From Paucilactobacillus suebicus DSM 5007 = KCTC 3549 (GTDB lineage: Bacteria; Bacillota; Bacilli; Lactobacillales; Lactobacillaceae): a stretch of DNA of 64,000 nucleotides. Each line of letters begins with the position of its first letter. The first letter of the stretch is position 1. The stretch lies in the NCBI RefSeq assembly GCF_001434475.1, contig NZ_AZGF01000013.1, forward strand, positions 1-64,000. Direction: 5' to 3'. Below the pieces are notes generated by a model. The model saw only the letters and a program-made list of their open reading frames with translations. It had not been told where the DNA came from and ran no database searches. This document shows positions 19,315 to 28,125 of the stretch, one piece after another. The translations under genes and the position numbers were made by a program.

Positions 19315-19318
19315 AATT

Positions 19319-19352
19319 TAAAAAAGAATCACCTGATGGTGGTTCTTTTTTA
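19319..19352 (+). terminator. Terminator of the aminotransferase gene
   Basis: AAAAAGAATCACC pairs with GGTGGTTCTTTTT across a short loop and runs into T residues, directly after the stop codon. Confidence 0.85.
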
Positions 19353-19405
19353 TTGATTTTGCGCTCTTAATGTTTAACGTTTTCTCTGTATAACTGTAAG
19401 TTTAA

Positions 19406-19436
19406 TTGACATATTATCGATGATGTCAAATAATGT
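19406..19436 (+). promoter_or_regulatory. ade promoter with dyad operator
   Basis: TTGACAT (19406) and ATGTCAA (ending 19429) form a perfect 7-bp inverted repeat with a 10-base centre. The left half can serve as a -35 and TAATGT (19431-19436) as a -10, with a 19-base spacer. A regulator binding the dyad would control ade. Confidence 0.45.
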
Positions 19437-19477
19437 AACATTAAAAAGTTCTGATCAAACACTTGGAGGATGAAAGA

Positions 19478-21139
19478 ATGCGCACTGTAGATACATGTAT
19501 TAAAAACGGACAAGTTTTAAACGTTTTTAAACGTCAATTTGAACAAAGAGATTTATGGATTGACGAGGGAATAATTATTGCGGTCGGTAGCACTGATTTC
19601 GCCGCTAAAAATGTGATTGATGCCCGTGATAAATACATTGTCCCTGGATTTATCGATGCACATGTGCATATTGAAAGTTCAATGGTTACCCCGAGTGAAG
19701 TTGGTAAAGTTCTACTAAAGCACGGTGTCACAGCCATTTTTACTGACCCCCATGAAATTGCTAATGTTAAAGGGACAGCCGGCATTGAATATATGATTCA
19801 AGATGCTCGTCAAACCGCCTTGGATGTATTTTTTATGTTGCCATCATCGGTTCCTTGTACACCTTTTGAACACGCTGGTGCAATCTTAAACGCTGCTGAC
19901 TTAAAACCGTTATACCAATACCCAGAGGTTAAAGGGCTAGCTGAAGTTATGGATTATCCAGCCGTTGCCGCTGGTGATAGCGAAACAATGGCTAAAATCA
20001 ATGACGCAATTGAAGCCGGCTATCATGCTGACGGCCACGCCGCTGGACTAACGGTTGACCAGTTAGATGTGTACAGACAAGCAGGCATTCATACCGACCA
20101 TGAAGCTGGTAACGTTCAAGAAATCAACGATCGCCTAGCAACCGGGTTTTCAGTGTTTCTCCGAGAAGGAACTGTTGAACGAGACATTGCTAATACCATT
20201 CAGGCAGTCAATGAAAGTAACGCCCAAGACTTTTCATTTTGTACCGACGATAAATTAATCGATGACCTAATGGACGAAGGATCAATTGACTACTGCATTA
20301 AGTTAGCCATTCAACTTGGCTTAAGACCGGAGCTCGCATACACTATGGCCAGTTATAATGCTGCGATGGCTCACAACTTGCCACATACGGGTGCACTAGC
20401 CGCTGGTTATCACGCTGACCTAGTCTTTTTAGATGATCCACACAAAGTTGCTATTGATTCTGTGATGAAAGACGGAGCATGGATTGAAGATCAACAAACC
20501 AATCCTCTACCTGCTGGCGCATCGACCGTTCATCATCACTTAAAATTAGAAGACCTGGCGCTACCGTTAAAATCTGACTATTGTCACGTGATTGGGATTC
20601 AACCTAATCATATTGTCACTGATCATTTGAAAGAGCATGTTAATCTTAAAGATGGCCAATTCGTGGCAGATACCGACAGTGATATTTTAAAAATGGCCGT
20701 TATTGAGCGTCATCATGATTTAGGGACCGTTGGTTTAGGTATAGTTCACGGGTTCAAATTACAGTGTGGTGCAGTTGCTACCACTATCGCTCATGACTCA
20801 CACAATCTAGTGGTTGTTGGTACTAATGACGAAGCAATGTATCGAGCAGTCCAAGAATTAACCAATGTTGGCGGTGGTATCACGGTAGTCGACGATAACC
20901 ATGTATTGGCAACCATGCCATTAGCCGTAGCCGGCCTAATGTCTGACAAGAGTTATCAGGATGCTGCTAAAGATTTAAAAAAGATTACCGAAGCATACGA
21001 TAAAATTAGCAGCAACCGTGAATTTAATCCATTTATTACCCTCTCATTCTTAACTTTGCCAGTCATACCATCAATCAAGCTAACTGATCAAGGTCTGTTT
21101 GATTTTGACCAATATCGATTTATTGAAAATGAAATTTAG
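19478..21139 (+). CDS. ade: Adenine deaminase
   Basis: Converts adenine to hypoxanthine and ammonia in purine salvage. The ATG at 19478 follows GGAGG (19465-19469); the frame also opens at the TTG that overlaps this site. The 553-residue amidohydrolase has the metal-binding HVHIESSMVTP (about 59-69), DPHEIANVKG, GHAAGL, and the FCTDDK motif. It ends with the C-terminal domain typical of the Ade family (SLAFI-like region replaced by GGGITVVDD). Length fits AdeC/YerA-type enzymes. Monocistronic, ending at a perfect 21-bp hairpin. Confidence 0.92.
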   Translation: MRTVDTCIKNGQVLNVFKRQFEQRDLWIDEGIIIAVGSTDFAAKNVIDARDKYIVPGFIDAHVHIESSMVTPSEVGKVLLKHGVTAIFTDPHEIANVKGTAGIEYMIQDARQTALDVFFMLPSSVPCTPFEHAGAILNAADLKPLYQYPEVKGLAEVMDYPAVAAGDSETMAKINDAIEAGYHADGHAAGLTVDQLDVYRQAGIHTDHEAGNVQEINDRLATGFSVFLREGTVERDIANTIQAVNESNAQDFSFCTDDKLIDDLMDEGSIDYCIKLAIQLGLRPELAYTMASYNAAMAHNLPHTGALAAGYHADLVFLDDPHKVAIDSVMKDGAWIEDQQTNPLPAGASTVHHHLKLEDLALPLKSDYCHVIGIQPNHIVTDHLKEHVNLKDGQFVADTDSDILKMAVIERHHDLGTVGLGIVHGFKLQCGAVATTIAHDSHNLVVVGTNDEAMYRAVQELTNVGGGITVVDDNHVLATMPLAVAGLMSDKSYQDAAKDLKKITEAYDKISSNREFNPFITLSFLTLPVIPSIKLTDQGLFDFDQYRFIENEI

Positions 21140-21199
21140 TACAAAATGTGATTAGAAAATCGTTTCTCATTTATATTAAGTAGCCGTTCCGTGGTTAAT

Positions 21200-21244
21200 A
21201 AGGCCTCCAAAACTAAAATTAAGAATTTTAGTTTTGGAGGCCTT
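21200..21244. terminator. Perfect 21-bp hairpin between convergent genes
   Basis: Arms 21200-21220 and 21224-21244 (AAGGCCTCCAAAAC... and its exact complement) with a 3-base loop. It lies between ade and the convergent MFS gene. There is no strong T-run, so it may terminate bidirectionally by stem strength or be a remnant of a mobile hairpin. Confidence 0.75.
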
Positions 21245-21292
21245 ACCTTCTGGAAGCAAAAACACCCTTATTTCCACTCTCATTTTCTATAT

Positions 21293-22690
21293 TTACTTTT
21301 TAGCACCTCGTAGAGAAATCACAATCACCACTAATTCAATCGCTAGAAAACTTGCCAGAACTGTATACGCGTGCTGTGATCCTATGGCAGTAGCGGCCGC
21401 CAACTTAACATGGTTGCCAGACTGGCTTAAAGCAATAATTGCTGACACAATCGCCGTTCCCATTGCACCCGCAAACTGCTGTAATGTGTTCATAACCGCA
21501 TTACCATCAGATTGCTGATCACCATTTAATTGTTTTAGTCCACTGGTCATGATATTTCCAAATGAAATACCAATGCCCAGCATATACAACATATAAACGA
21601 CCATCACTAAAATATTAGACATATCCAAGCTATAGATACAAAAAACAATCATCGCGATCAATGCAATCAAAGACCCTGCTATAAGGGGAATTGATGCCCC
21701 AAACCGATCCAAGATTCTGCCACTAAACGGTGCCAGTGCGGCACCAAACGCGGCACCCGGTAAAACAATCAGGCCTGCCAACGTTGATGAACTTTGATTA
21801 ACCAATTGAATATAGTTAGGAATTACAAATGACAACCCTAGTGCAGTGGTCTGAAATAGAACAAAGCTCAGCACGTGGCCGGAAAAATGCCAGTTACCAA
21901 ACATATGTAAATTAATAATTGGGTCTTTAACATGGTTAGATCTGACAATCAAACCTGCCAATCCCACCAATCCAATTATCCAACATCCGCCGACTGCTAG
22001 GCTAATAATTGCATTGCTACTAAGGTGATTAAAGCCCAAAATCAAGCCGGTAAACATAATGACAATAAGTAACACACTGATCAAATCGATTTTGGTGTCC
22101 ACAGTAGGCACTTTCTGTTCAATACAGCGGATTCCCAAAATAAGTGAAATTATCAGTATGGGAATTAAAAATGCAAAAATGTAACGCCACCCAAGCGTAG
22201 CAACAACGATTCCACCAAATGTTGGTCCAATTGCTGGATCAATCGCCGTAATTAAAGTACCAACGCCCATCATCATCCCAATTTTACTAAGGGGTACCTG
22301 CTCCAAAATAATATTGAACATCAATGGTAGCGCAATTCCCGTACCGAATCCTTGCACGATTCTACCTAAAAATAAAACAATGAAATTAGGAGCTAGTGCA
22401 CATAAAATGACCCCGGCAGTAAACAGACTGATTGCCGTTAGAAATAAACTTTTCATTTTAAATTTGCGTTTAAAGGTTGCTGATAGTGGCACCATAATTG
22501 CTACCACCAACAAATACCCCGTTGTCAGCCACTGAACCGTTGCCGTCGAAACATTAAATTCACGCATTAAGGTTGGAAATGTAATGTTCATCGCCGTTTC
22601 AACAATCACGCCACAAAATGACATTAAGCCAGCGGCCACAATGGCACCTATCACCTTTGTCGAAATACTATTGGAACTTTTTTCTGCCAT
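21293..22690 (-). CDS. MFS drug exporter, DHA2 (14-TM) family
   Basis: Membrane exporter of 465 residues preceded by AGGAGGATTAG. It has the DHA2 pattern of many hydrophobic segments and the motif VQWLTTGYLLVVAIMVPLS near residue 48, with a GVGTLITAIDPAIGPTFGG motif C near 140. It lies 10 bases after a MarR-type regulator gene and is almost certainly co-transcribed with it, so the regulator probably senses a toxic compound that this pump expels. It is a paralogue of the exporter at 16603-18009. Confidence 0.9.
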   Translation of the reverse strand: MAEKSSNSISTKVIGAIVAAGLMSFCGVIVETAMNITFPTLMREFNVSTATVQWLTTGYLLVVAIMVPLSATFKRKFKMKSLFLTAISLFTAGVILCALAPNFIVLFLGRIVQGFGTGIALPLMFNIILEQVPLSKIGMMMGVGTLITAIDPAIGPTFGGIVVATLGWRYIFAFLIPILIISLILGIRCIEQKVPTVDTKIDLISVLLIVIMFTGLILGFNHLSSNAIISLAVGGCWIIGLVGLAGLIVRSNHVKDPIINLHMFGNWHFSGHVLSFVLFQTTALGLSFVIPNYIQLVNQSSSTLAGLIVLPGAAFGAALAPFSGRILDRFGASIPLIAGSLIALIAMIVFCIYSLDMSNILVMVVYMLYMLGIGISFGNIMTSGLKQLNGDQQSDGNAVMNTLQQFAGAMGTAIVSAIIALSQSGNHVKLAAATAIGSQHAYTVLASFLAIELVVIVISLRGAKK

Positions 22691-22700
22691 CTAATCCTCC

Positions 22701-23123
22701 TCATCTTTGATCGTCGTTAATGTAATAAGTTAATAATCGCTGGAACACAGCAATGTCATCGTGTGAAAATTTCATCGCTAGACGCTCGTTTTGCCGTAAC
22801 ATATATTGTGATACCACTTCTTTTAAATCATGTGCCTTTGGCAACAATGTCACCTGTTTTTGCCGTGCATCCCCGCCAAAAACGGTACGCCTTACCAATT
22901 CTTTCTTTTCCATCCGTTGTAACATCGTTGTGGCCGTTGACCGCTGAATATTAAATTCGTGTTCAATATCTCTTTGTGTAATTGCTTGACCTTCGTTGCG
23001 CCCCACGAAATCAATAATCGACATTTGCATGCTGGTCAAATCATATTTTTGAGCAAATTGATCAAAATTACGCATTAACTGATTTGCTGCCTTTTTTAAC
23101 AATCTTCCACTATCTTGAGCCAT
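22701..23123 (-). CDS. MarR-family transcriptional regulator
   Basis: A 140-residue winged-helix protein. The DNA-binding part spans about 45-110: GQAITQRDIEHEFNIQRSTATTMLQRMEKKELVRRTVFGGDARQKQVTLLPKA, here given in outline, with the recognition helix around RSTATTMLQRM and the wing at FGGDARQKQV. N- and C-terminal helices would form the dimer interface. First gene of a two-gene unit with the downstream MFS exporter; GGAGGATAGAC precedes the ATG. A 24-bp palindrome 12 bases upstream of the start is the likely operator, implying autorepression. Confidence 0.92.
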   Translation of the reverse strand: MAQDSGRLLKKAANQLMRNFDQFAQKYDLTSMQMSIIDFVGRNEGQAITQRDIEHEFNIQRSTATTMLQRMEKKELVRRTVFGGDARQKQVTLLPKAHDLKEVVSQYMLRQNERLAMKFSHDDIAVFQRLLTYYINDDQR

Positions 23124-23134
23124 GTCTATCCTCC

Positions 23135-23158
23135 ATAATGTTAGCTAGCTAACATTAT
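23135..23158. promoter_or_regulatory. Palindromic MarR operator
   Basis: AATGTTAGCTAGCTAACATT (23137-23156) is a perfect palindrome, extendable to 24 bp. It sits just upstream of the MarR gene, where binding would block transcription of the regulator and exporter. Confidence 0.8.
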
Positions 23159-23197
23159 TAATATATCACAGCATTTTTTTAGATGCAATCATGATCA

Positions 23198-23226
23198 TAA
23201 AAAAACAGACGGCTAACGCCGTCTGT
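23198..23226 (-). terminator. Terminator of dps
   Basis: ACAGACGGC-TAAC-GCCGTCTGT stem just after the dps stop, followed on the minus strand by a T-run (A-run at 23198-23204). Confidence 0.85.
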
Positions 23227-23232
23227 TAATAT

Positions 23233-23706
23233 CTACTCTAATGGTCCCTTACCAAGGTATGCACTAATCATCCAGATATATTTATCAATTGTCTCTTTGA
23301 ATCCGTTCAACATATCCTGAGTAGGAAAATCTTTTTCTTCATCTGAAGCTTCCATGCCAATCTGATACTGGTTGGCTAAATATTTAAACTGATCATCCAA
23401 TCTTTGCATGTACTCAGGTAAAGTATGCTGATTCCATGTAACTTTTTCATCAGGTAATCCTGTATGTTCAATAAATTCGTGGGTGGTTGAATATGGTGAG
23501 CCACCCAGTGCAATTAATCTTTCTGCAATTTCATCTAAATGCTCATCCAGCTCTTCATTGTAGTCGTCCATTTGTGGATGCAATCTGAAGAATTCCGATC
23601 CGCGCATGTACCAGTGAGTCTGTTGCACGTTTGTTTGAAGTTGACTAATGTCAGCAATCAACTGATTTAATTGCGCCATCGTTTTCGGATACTTTGCTTC
23701 TGCCAT
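23233..23706 (-). CDS. dps: Dps-family ferritin-like protein
   Basis: Forms a dodecameric shell that oxidises and stores iron and protects DNA from peroxide. The ATG at 23706 follows GAGGGG; the in-frame extension to 23829 crosses the terminator of the next gene. In 157 residues the inter-subunit ferroxidase ligands appear in order: His in QTHWYMRG, His in FRLHPQMDDYNEELDEHLDEIAERL, with the Asp and Glu of the same stretch. The helical layout and length fit Dps. Lone gene. No PerR box was identified. Confidence 0.92.
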   Translation of the reverse strand: MAEAKYPKTMAQLNQLIADISQLQTNVQQTHWYMRGSEFFRLHPQMDDYNEELDEHLDEIAERLIALGGSPYSTTHEFIEHTGLPDEKVTWNQHTLPEYMQRLDDQFKYLANQYQIGMEASDEEKDFPTQDMLNGFKETIDKYIWMISAYLGKGPLE

Positions 23707-23796
23707 TATAAGAACCCCTCTCGAAAACATATTAACTATTCCGTTAATAAAATGATAACTAAAACCGCTTACATTATCAACTGGTTTGCACTTTAT

Positions 23797-23831
23797 AAAA
23801 AAAGGGATTGCACAAGTCTTCTTGTGCAATC
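23797..23831 (-). terminator. Terminator of the acetoin reductase gene
   Basis: GATTGCACAAG-TCTT-CTTGTGCAATC perfect stem with a run of seven A on its left, giving a T-run on the minus strand. Confidence 0.85.
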
Positions 23832-23874
23832 TCTTATATGTGTATTCAGTCAGTTTTATTGAGGGTGCTTAACT

Positions 23875-24648
23875 TTAAACGTACTTGATCCCGCCATCAA
23901 CCATGATTGCTTGACCAGTAATATAGTCAGCCTTATCACTTGCAAGGAATGATACCAAGTTAGCAACATCGGCAGGTTGTTCACCACGACCTAATGCGAT
24001 GCCCTTCAAGTATGCTTTAATTGATTCACCAGCTGGCACGTTGTGTAATTCACCCATTTCGGCGTCAATTTGATCCCACATTGGAGTCAAAACGATACCT
24101 GGGCAATATGCGTTAACTGTGATCTTATCTTGTGCCAATTCTTTGGCAGCTGCTTGGGTGATACCACGAATAGCAAACTTAGTTGCTGAGTACGCACCAA
24201 GCAATTCAAAGCCTTCATGTCCGGCAATTGATGAAGCGTTGATAATCTTACCTGGAGTTCCTTGCTTCTTAAATTGTGTTGCAGCAGCTTGGATACCAAA
24301 GACAGTTCCCTTAACGTTAATATCTAATAAACGATCAAGATCTTCTTCCTTTGTATCCAATACTTGAGCAACATGTGCAATCCCAGCATTGTTAACAAAT
24401 ACATCAAGGTGACCCAATTGTGAAACTGTTTCATCAACTGCGGCAAAAACATCCTTCTTAATTTGAACGTCCGCTTTAATAGCAATTGCCTTGCCACCAT
24501 CTTTATTAATGTTATCTGCAACACGTTGAACTTTGTCTAAATGACGCCCTGCAAGGGCAACTTGAAAACCGTCTTTTGCAAGTTGTAGTGCAATACCTTC
24601 ACCAATTCCTTGGCCGGCACCAGTAATTAAGGCTACTTTTTCTGCCAT
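23875..24648 (-). CDS. budC: Acetoin (diacetyl) reductase, SDR family
   Basis: NAD(H)-dependent interconversion of diacetyl, acetoin and 2,3-butanediol. The ATG at 24648 follows AAAGGAG; the upstream in-frame extension has no family match. In 257 residues the Rossmann TGAGQGIG (about 9-16), NNAG (about 90), catalytic Ser in INASSIAG and YSATK (Tyr about 156, Lys about 160), and NAYCPGIVLTPMW are present. The last motif and overall sequence are typical of meso-2,3-butanediol dehydrogenase/acetoin reductase rather than general SDRs. Monocistronic with its own terminator. Confidence 0.88.
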   Translation of the reverse strand: MAEKVALITGAGQGIGEGIALQLAKDGFQVALAGRHLDKVQRVADNINKDGGKAIAIKADVQIKKDVFAAVDETVSQLGHLDVFVNNAGIAHVAQVLDTKEEDLDRLLDINVKGTVFGIQAAATQFKKQGTPGKIINASSIAGHEGFELLGAYSATKFAIRGITQAAAKELAQDKITVNAYCPGIVLTPMWDQIDAEMGELHNVPAGESIKAYLKGIALGRGEQPADVANLVSFLASDKADYITGQAIMVDGGIKYV

Positions 24649-24830
24649 GCTAATCAATCTCCTTTGTGAATTGTTTTTCATATTTGATGAATACATTATG
24701 ACATGTTTTTGCAAATAAATAAAGTTAAATATGAAATATTTTTCCGCCTTAAACAATTATTAATGTTTCATCTTTATCTTTAACCGACTAAACAATATAA
24801 TTAAGTGGATACATAAAGGAGGCAAGCCCC

Positions 24831-25505
24831 ATGAAAGTTACAATCATTCAGCACGTTCCATTTGAAACACCTGGACTAATTAGCCGCTGGATAGCCAAGC
24901 GCGGATTCACATCGGAAATAATTAAGCTTTTTGCTAACCAACCATTACCGAAGCCGGCAGGCATTGAATTTCTAATTGTTTTAGGCGGTCCAATGAGTGT
25001 TAACGATTCAGACCAATGGATCAAAGAGGAACGACAACTAATTAACAAAGTTGTCACCAGCAATAAGCCAATGTTAGGAATTTGTCTAGGTGCGCAGCAA
25101 TTAGCAGTCTCCTTCGGGGCAAAAGTCAGCTCTTCTCCTGTAGAAGTTGGTTGGGCTCCAGTTGCCTCCACACTGACAGCTAAACAATTGTTTAATGCAC
25201 CAATGTCTAATGATGTTTTGCATTGGCATGGTGAAGGCTTTAATTTACCCGTACAATCGGTTTCTCTTTTCACGTCAAACAACTGGCAAAATCAAGGATT
25301 TCAATTTTTACGTGCCATTGGGCTACAGTTTCACCTTGAAACCACAGATCAGTCCCTACCACCTCTCGTTAATGCAGACACAGCATTCATCAAAAAATCA
25401 ATTTTCGATACTAGTCCTGAGATTATTTTAAGTCATCAAATTGAACGGCAGAACGAAGAATTACTTGATAATATTTTGGATTATTTGGTTCGAATTACTG
25501 ACTGA
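24831..25505 (+). CDS. Class I glutamine amidotransferase-like protein
   Basis: A 224-residue protein with the amidotransferase triad: LGICLGAQQLAVSFGAKV places the nucleophile Cys near residue 84, GLQFHLE supplies His and Glu near 166. LGGPMSVND is the expected oxyanion strand. It is related to stand-alone GMP-synthase-like GATase domains (YfeJ/GuaA-like) that act on small amides such as gamma-glutamyl compounds. No synthetase partner is nearby, so the substrate is unknown. AAAGGAGG precedes the ATG. It is followed by a long hairpin before the convergent gapN. Confidence 0.85.
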   Translation: MKVTIIQHVPFETPGLISRWIAKRGFTSEIIKLFANQPLPKPAGIEFLIVLGGPMSVNDSDQWIKEERQLINKVVTSNKPMLGICLGAQQLAVSFGAKVSSSPVEVGWAPVASTLTAKQLFNAPMSNDVLHWHGEGFNLPVQSVSLFTSNNWQNQGFQFLRAIGLQFHLETTDQSLPPLVNADTAFIKKSIFDTSPEIILSHQIERQNEELLDNILDYLVRITD

Positions 25506-25625
25506 TTTTGTACTTTGTGGATTTTAGTTTGATTTATTTTTTTAATAATATTGGGTTAACAGTTGAAATTAATAATTTTTATTTCATTACACTTTTTGAT
25601 CACTTTGCATTTTATTTGATGAAAC

Positions 25626-25742
25626 GCGATAAAAAGAACAGATGCACACAATATAATAAGGCCACCGGCAACCACCGCTGAACTACGCGGTGATTGCCGG
25701 TGGCCTTATTATATTGACGCATCTAAACGTTCTTTTTATCGC
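25626..25742. repeat. Long (about 52-bp arm) hairpin between convergent genes
   Basis: Arms 25626-25677 and 25688-25742: GCGATAAAAAGAAC and GTTCTTTTTATCGC at the base, AATATAATAAGGCCACCGGC with its complement in the upper part, one mismatch near the apex. Read on the minus strand the flanks are AGA(stem)GTTTC, like family R. It touches the stop codon of gapN and may also terminate both genes. Confidence 0.85.
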
Positions 25743-25743
25743 T

Positions 25744-27183
25744 CTACTTTAAATTCAAAACCGTCAATTTTTCTCTGGACATTGACAAAATACTATTATG
25801 AACTCCTTGTGTACCTAATCCAGACGCTTTCACACCCAAGAATGGGAAATTGTCCGGTCCTCTTGATGGCCGACCGTTGACTTGAACCGTCCCGGCTTCT
25901 ACTCCTCTTGAAATCTCAAGTGCTTCGTCAATGTCTTGAGTAAACACACTCGCCTGCAAACCAAAATCCGACTCATTGGCAATCTTAACCGCTTCTTCAT
26001 TTGAATGAACTCGAATAATTGGTAAGACCGGTCCAAATGGCTCTACCCATGCAATGTCCATATCCGGAGTTACATTATCAAGTAAAGTTGGTGCCAACAA
26101 GTTACCATTTCTTGTGCTACCGGTGATCAAAGTGGCTCCCTTTGTGACCGCATCATCGATTAAGCCTTGAACAAAGTCGGCAGCTTTGTCGTCAATTAAG
26201 GGTACAATATCGTTTCCTTCAGCTGGTGACCCAACCTTCAAAGATTCGACTAATGGCTCTAATTTTTCGACTAATTGATCAGCCACTTTATCATTAACAA
26301 GTACTCGCTTAACGGCAGTACAACGCTGGCCAGAATAAGCATAGGCACCGGAAACAATATTCTTAGCTGTTCGGTCCAAATCTGCATTCTCACAGACAAT
26401 GGCCGGATCCTTCCCGCCTAACTCAAGCACTAACGGAATCATAATCGACTTTTCAGACAAATGCTGACCAGTTTTCGTACTGCCAGTGAAGCTAATCATG
26501 TTAATTCCCTGATGTTCCGTGAGATAATCTCCAATAATCGATCCACGACCTGTTAAAAGACTCAACACACCAGCTGGAAAACCAGCACGATCAAATGCTT
26601 CAATCATCTTAATTCCACAAATTGAGCCTTGCGTTGCTGGCTTAAAAATCACGGTGTTGCCTGCCATTAAAGCTGGCGCGATTTTAGCGGCTGACAAATT
26701 GATCGGATAATTGAATGGAGAAATTGCAAGCACGGTACCCAGTGGTACGCGTGTAATGATGCCAACTTTATCTTTTGATCCACCTGGAAAGCCATCGCCA
26801 CGCATACTTTGCCCATTCATATGTAGCGCTTCTTGAACTGTGTAGTGAATTAAGTCAACTGTTCGTAATACTTCTTTTTTGGCATCATCGAAATTTTTAC
26901 CTACTTCATCCATCACCGCCATCGCCAAGTTATTCACGTCTTTATTAATTTCATCAGCCCAACGATCCAAATATTGTCCTCGCTGAGTTAAAGATAAATT
27001 GGCCCAGTCTTCCTGTACTTCATGTGCTGATTCAATTGCTTTATCAACCTCATTTTTAGTAACTGATTGAACTGATCCAATCACCTCATGACGCCATGGA
27101 GACCTAATATCTAGTGTCTCTTTTGATTCACTGTTTTGCCATTGACCCGCAAAATACGCCTGATAACTCTTTACCACATCCAC
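25744..27183 (-). CDS. gapN: NADP-dependent glyceraldehyde-3-phosphate dehydrogenase (non-phosphorylating)
   Basis: Oxidises glyceraldehyde 3-phosphate straight to 3-phosphoglycerate, giving NADPH without ATP. The frame opens at 27240, but AGGGGGA sits six bases before a GTG at 27183, which gives 479 residues, close to streptococcal GapN (475). Aldehyde dehydrogenase landmarks are the LELGGKD motif with the general-base Glu, the nucleophile Cys in SGQRCTAVKR, AISPFNYPIN and FKPATQGS. The conserved GapN-like sequence throughout, including ILPIIRV-type and PFLGVKASGLG segments, supports GapN over succinate-semialdehyde dehydrogenase. Start codon is inferred. Confidence 0.88.
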   Translation of the reverse strand: MDVVKSYQAYFAGQWQNSESKETLDIRSPWRHEVIGSVQSVTKNEVDKAIESAHEVQEDWANLSLTQRGQYLDRWADEINKDVNNLAMAVMDEVGKNFDDAKKEVLRTVDLIHYTVQEALHMNGQSMRGDGFPGGSKDKVGIITRVPLGTVLAISPFNYPINLSAAKIAPALMAGNTVIFKPATQGSICGIKMIEAFDRAGFPAGVLSLLTGRGSIIGDYLTEHQGINMISFTGSTKTGQHLSEKSIMIPLVLELGGKDPAIVCENADLDRTAKNIVSGAYAYSGQRCTAVKRVLVNDKVADQLVEKLEPLVESLKVGSPAEGNDIVPLIDDKAADFVQGLIDDAVTKGATLITGSTRNGNLLAPTLLDNVTPDMDIAWVEPFGPVLPIIRVHSNEEAVKIANESDFGLQASVFTQDIDEALEISRGVEAGTVQVNGRPSRGPDNFPFLGVKASGLGTQGVHNSILSMSREKLTVLNLK

Positions 27184-27376
27184 AACAATTCCCCCTGCCA
27201 TCAATTTTATGTACGTTCTGTTTTTATAGTCGTTAAACATTAAATAGTATTTTAATTGTTATGAAATATAATGTAAAGAGCAATACTTGTATATTAGTTT
27301 ATGAAATTAAACAAATTATCAGTATTTTGCATTTTTAATTTTCTTTAGATGATAATATTGAAAAACCCCATTAAAC

Positions 27377-27421
27377 AAAAAGTGTGATAACCCAATGATG
27401 TAAACGGTTATCACACTTTTT
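27377..27421. terminator. Terminator downstream of the opuC operon
   Basis: AAAAAGTGTGATAACC pairs with GGTTATCACACTTTTT around a 13-base loop. T-rich sequence on both sides allows termination of the minus-strand opuC operon. Confidence 0.85.
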
Positions 27422-27456
27422 ATTTTTTTAATTTAATTTGCAATAATGAAAAACAA

Positions 27457-28122
27457 TTAATTTTTTGCTTTTCTGCTGGACGGATCTAGTCGATGTTCCA
27501 ACATCCCCAAAATTGCATCAGCAATAATGGCCATCAATGCAGTTGGTAAAGCACCAGCTAAGATAATGGCGCCACCATTGGTTGCATTGGTTCCGCGAAT
27601 GATGATATCGCCTAATCCACCCGCACCGACGAAGGACCCTATCGCCGTAATTCCAATTGCTAATACCAGGGCATTTCTTAAACCCGCCATAATGACGGAT
27701 AATGATAGGGGCAGTTCTACATAAATCAGTCGCTGCCATGATGTCATTCCAATACCACGACCTGCATCGATAATGTCAGGACTAACATTTTGCATGCCAG
27801 TATAGGTATTCTTTAGAATTGGTAAAATCGAATACAGAAATACCGTCACAATCACGGTGTTCACGCCTAACCCTAGTCCTAACATTAGGATTGACAGCAT
27901 CGCTAGCGAAGGAATTGTTTGAATCACATTAGCAATTCCAATCACCGTTCCACTCAGTTTACGATATCTCGAAATAAAAATTCCCAGGGGAATACCAACA
28001 ATTGCGGCTAACAACACTCCATATATAGAAATTAAAAAATGTCGGGTAAATTGTTGTAGCACATACATACCATTTTGACTGAAGTAGGTGACCAGCTGTT
28101 GCCATATATTCATATTTGCCAT
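27457..28122 (-). CDS. opuCD: Osmolyte ABC transporter permease (OpuCD-like)
   Basis: A 221-residue membrane subunit for glycine betaine/carnitine/choline uptake. It has five to six hydrophobic segments and the BPD permease EAA-like loop (DAGRGIGMTSWQRLIYVELPLSLSVIMAG, about 118-146). It lies three bases after the binding-protein gene. A second permease gene is in the same operon, which together with the CBS-containing ATPase and solute-binding lipoprotein is the OpuC arrangement (ATPase, permease, binding protein, permease). Confidence 0.9.
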   Translation of the reverse strand: MANMNIWQQLVTYFSQNGMYVLQQFTRHFLISIYGVLLAAIVGIPLGIFISRYRKLSGTVIGIANVIQTIPSLAMLSILMLGLGLGVNTVIVTVFLYSILPILKNTYTGMQNVSPDIIDAGRGIGMTSWQRLIYVELPLSLSVIMAGLRNALVLAIGITAIGSFVGAGGLGDIIIRGTNATNGGAIILAGALPTALMAIIADAILGMLEHRLDPSSRKAKN

Positions 28123-28125
28123 CAG

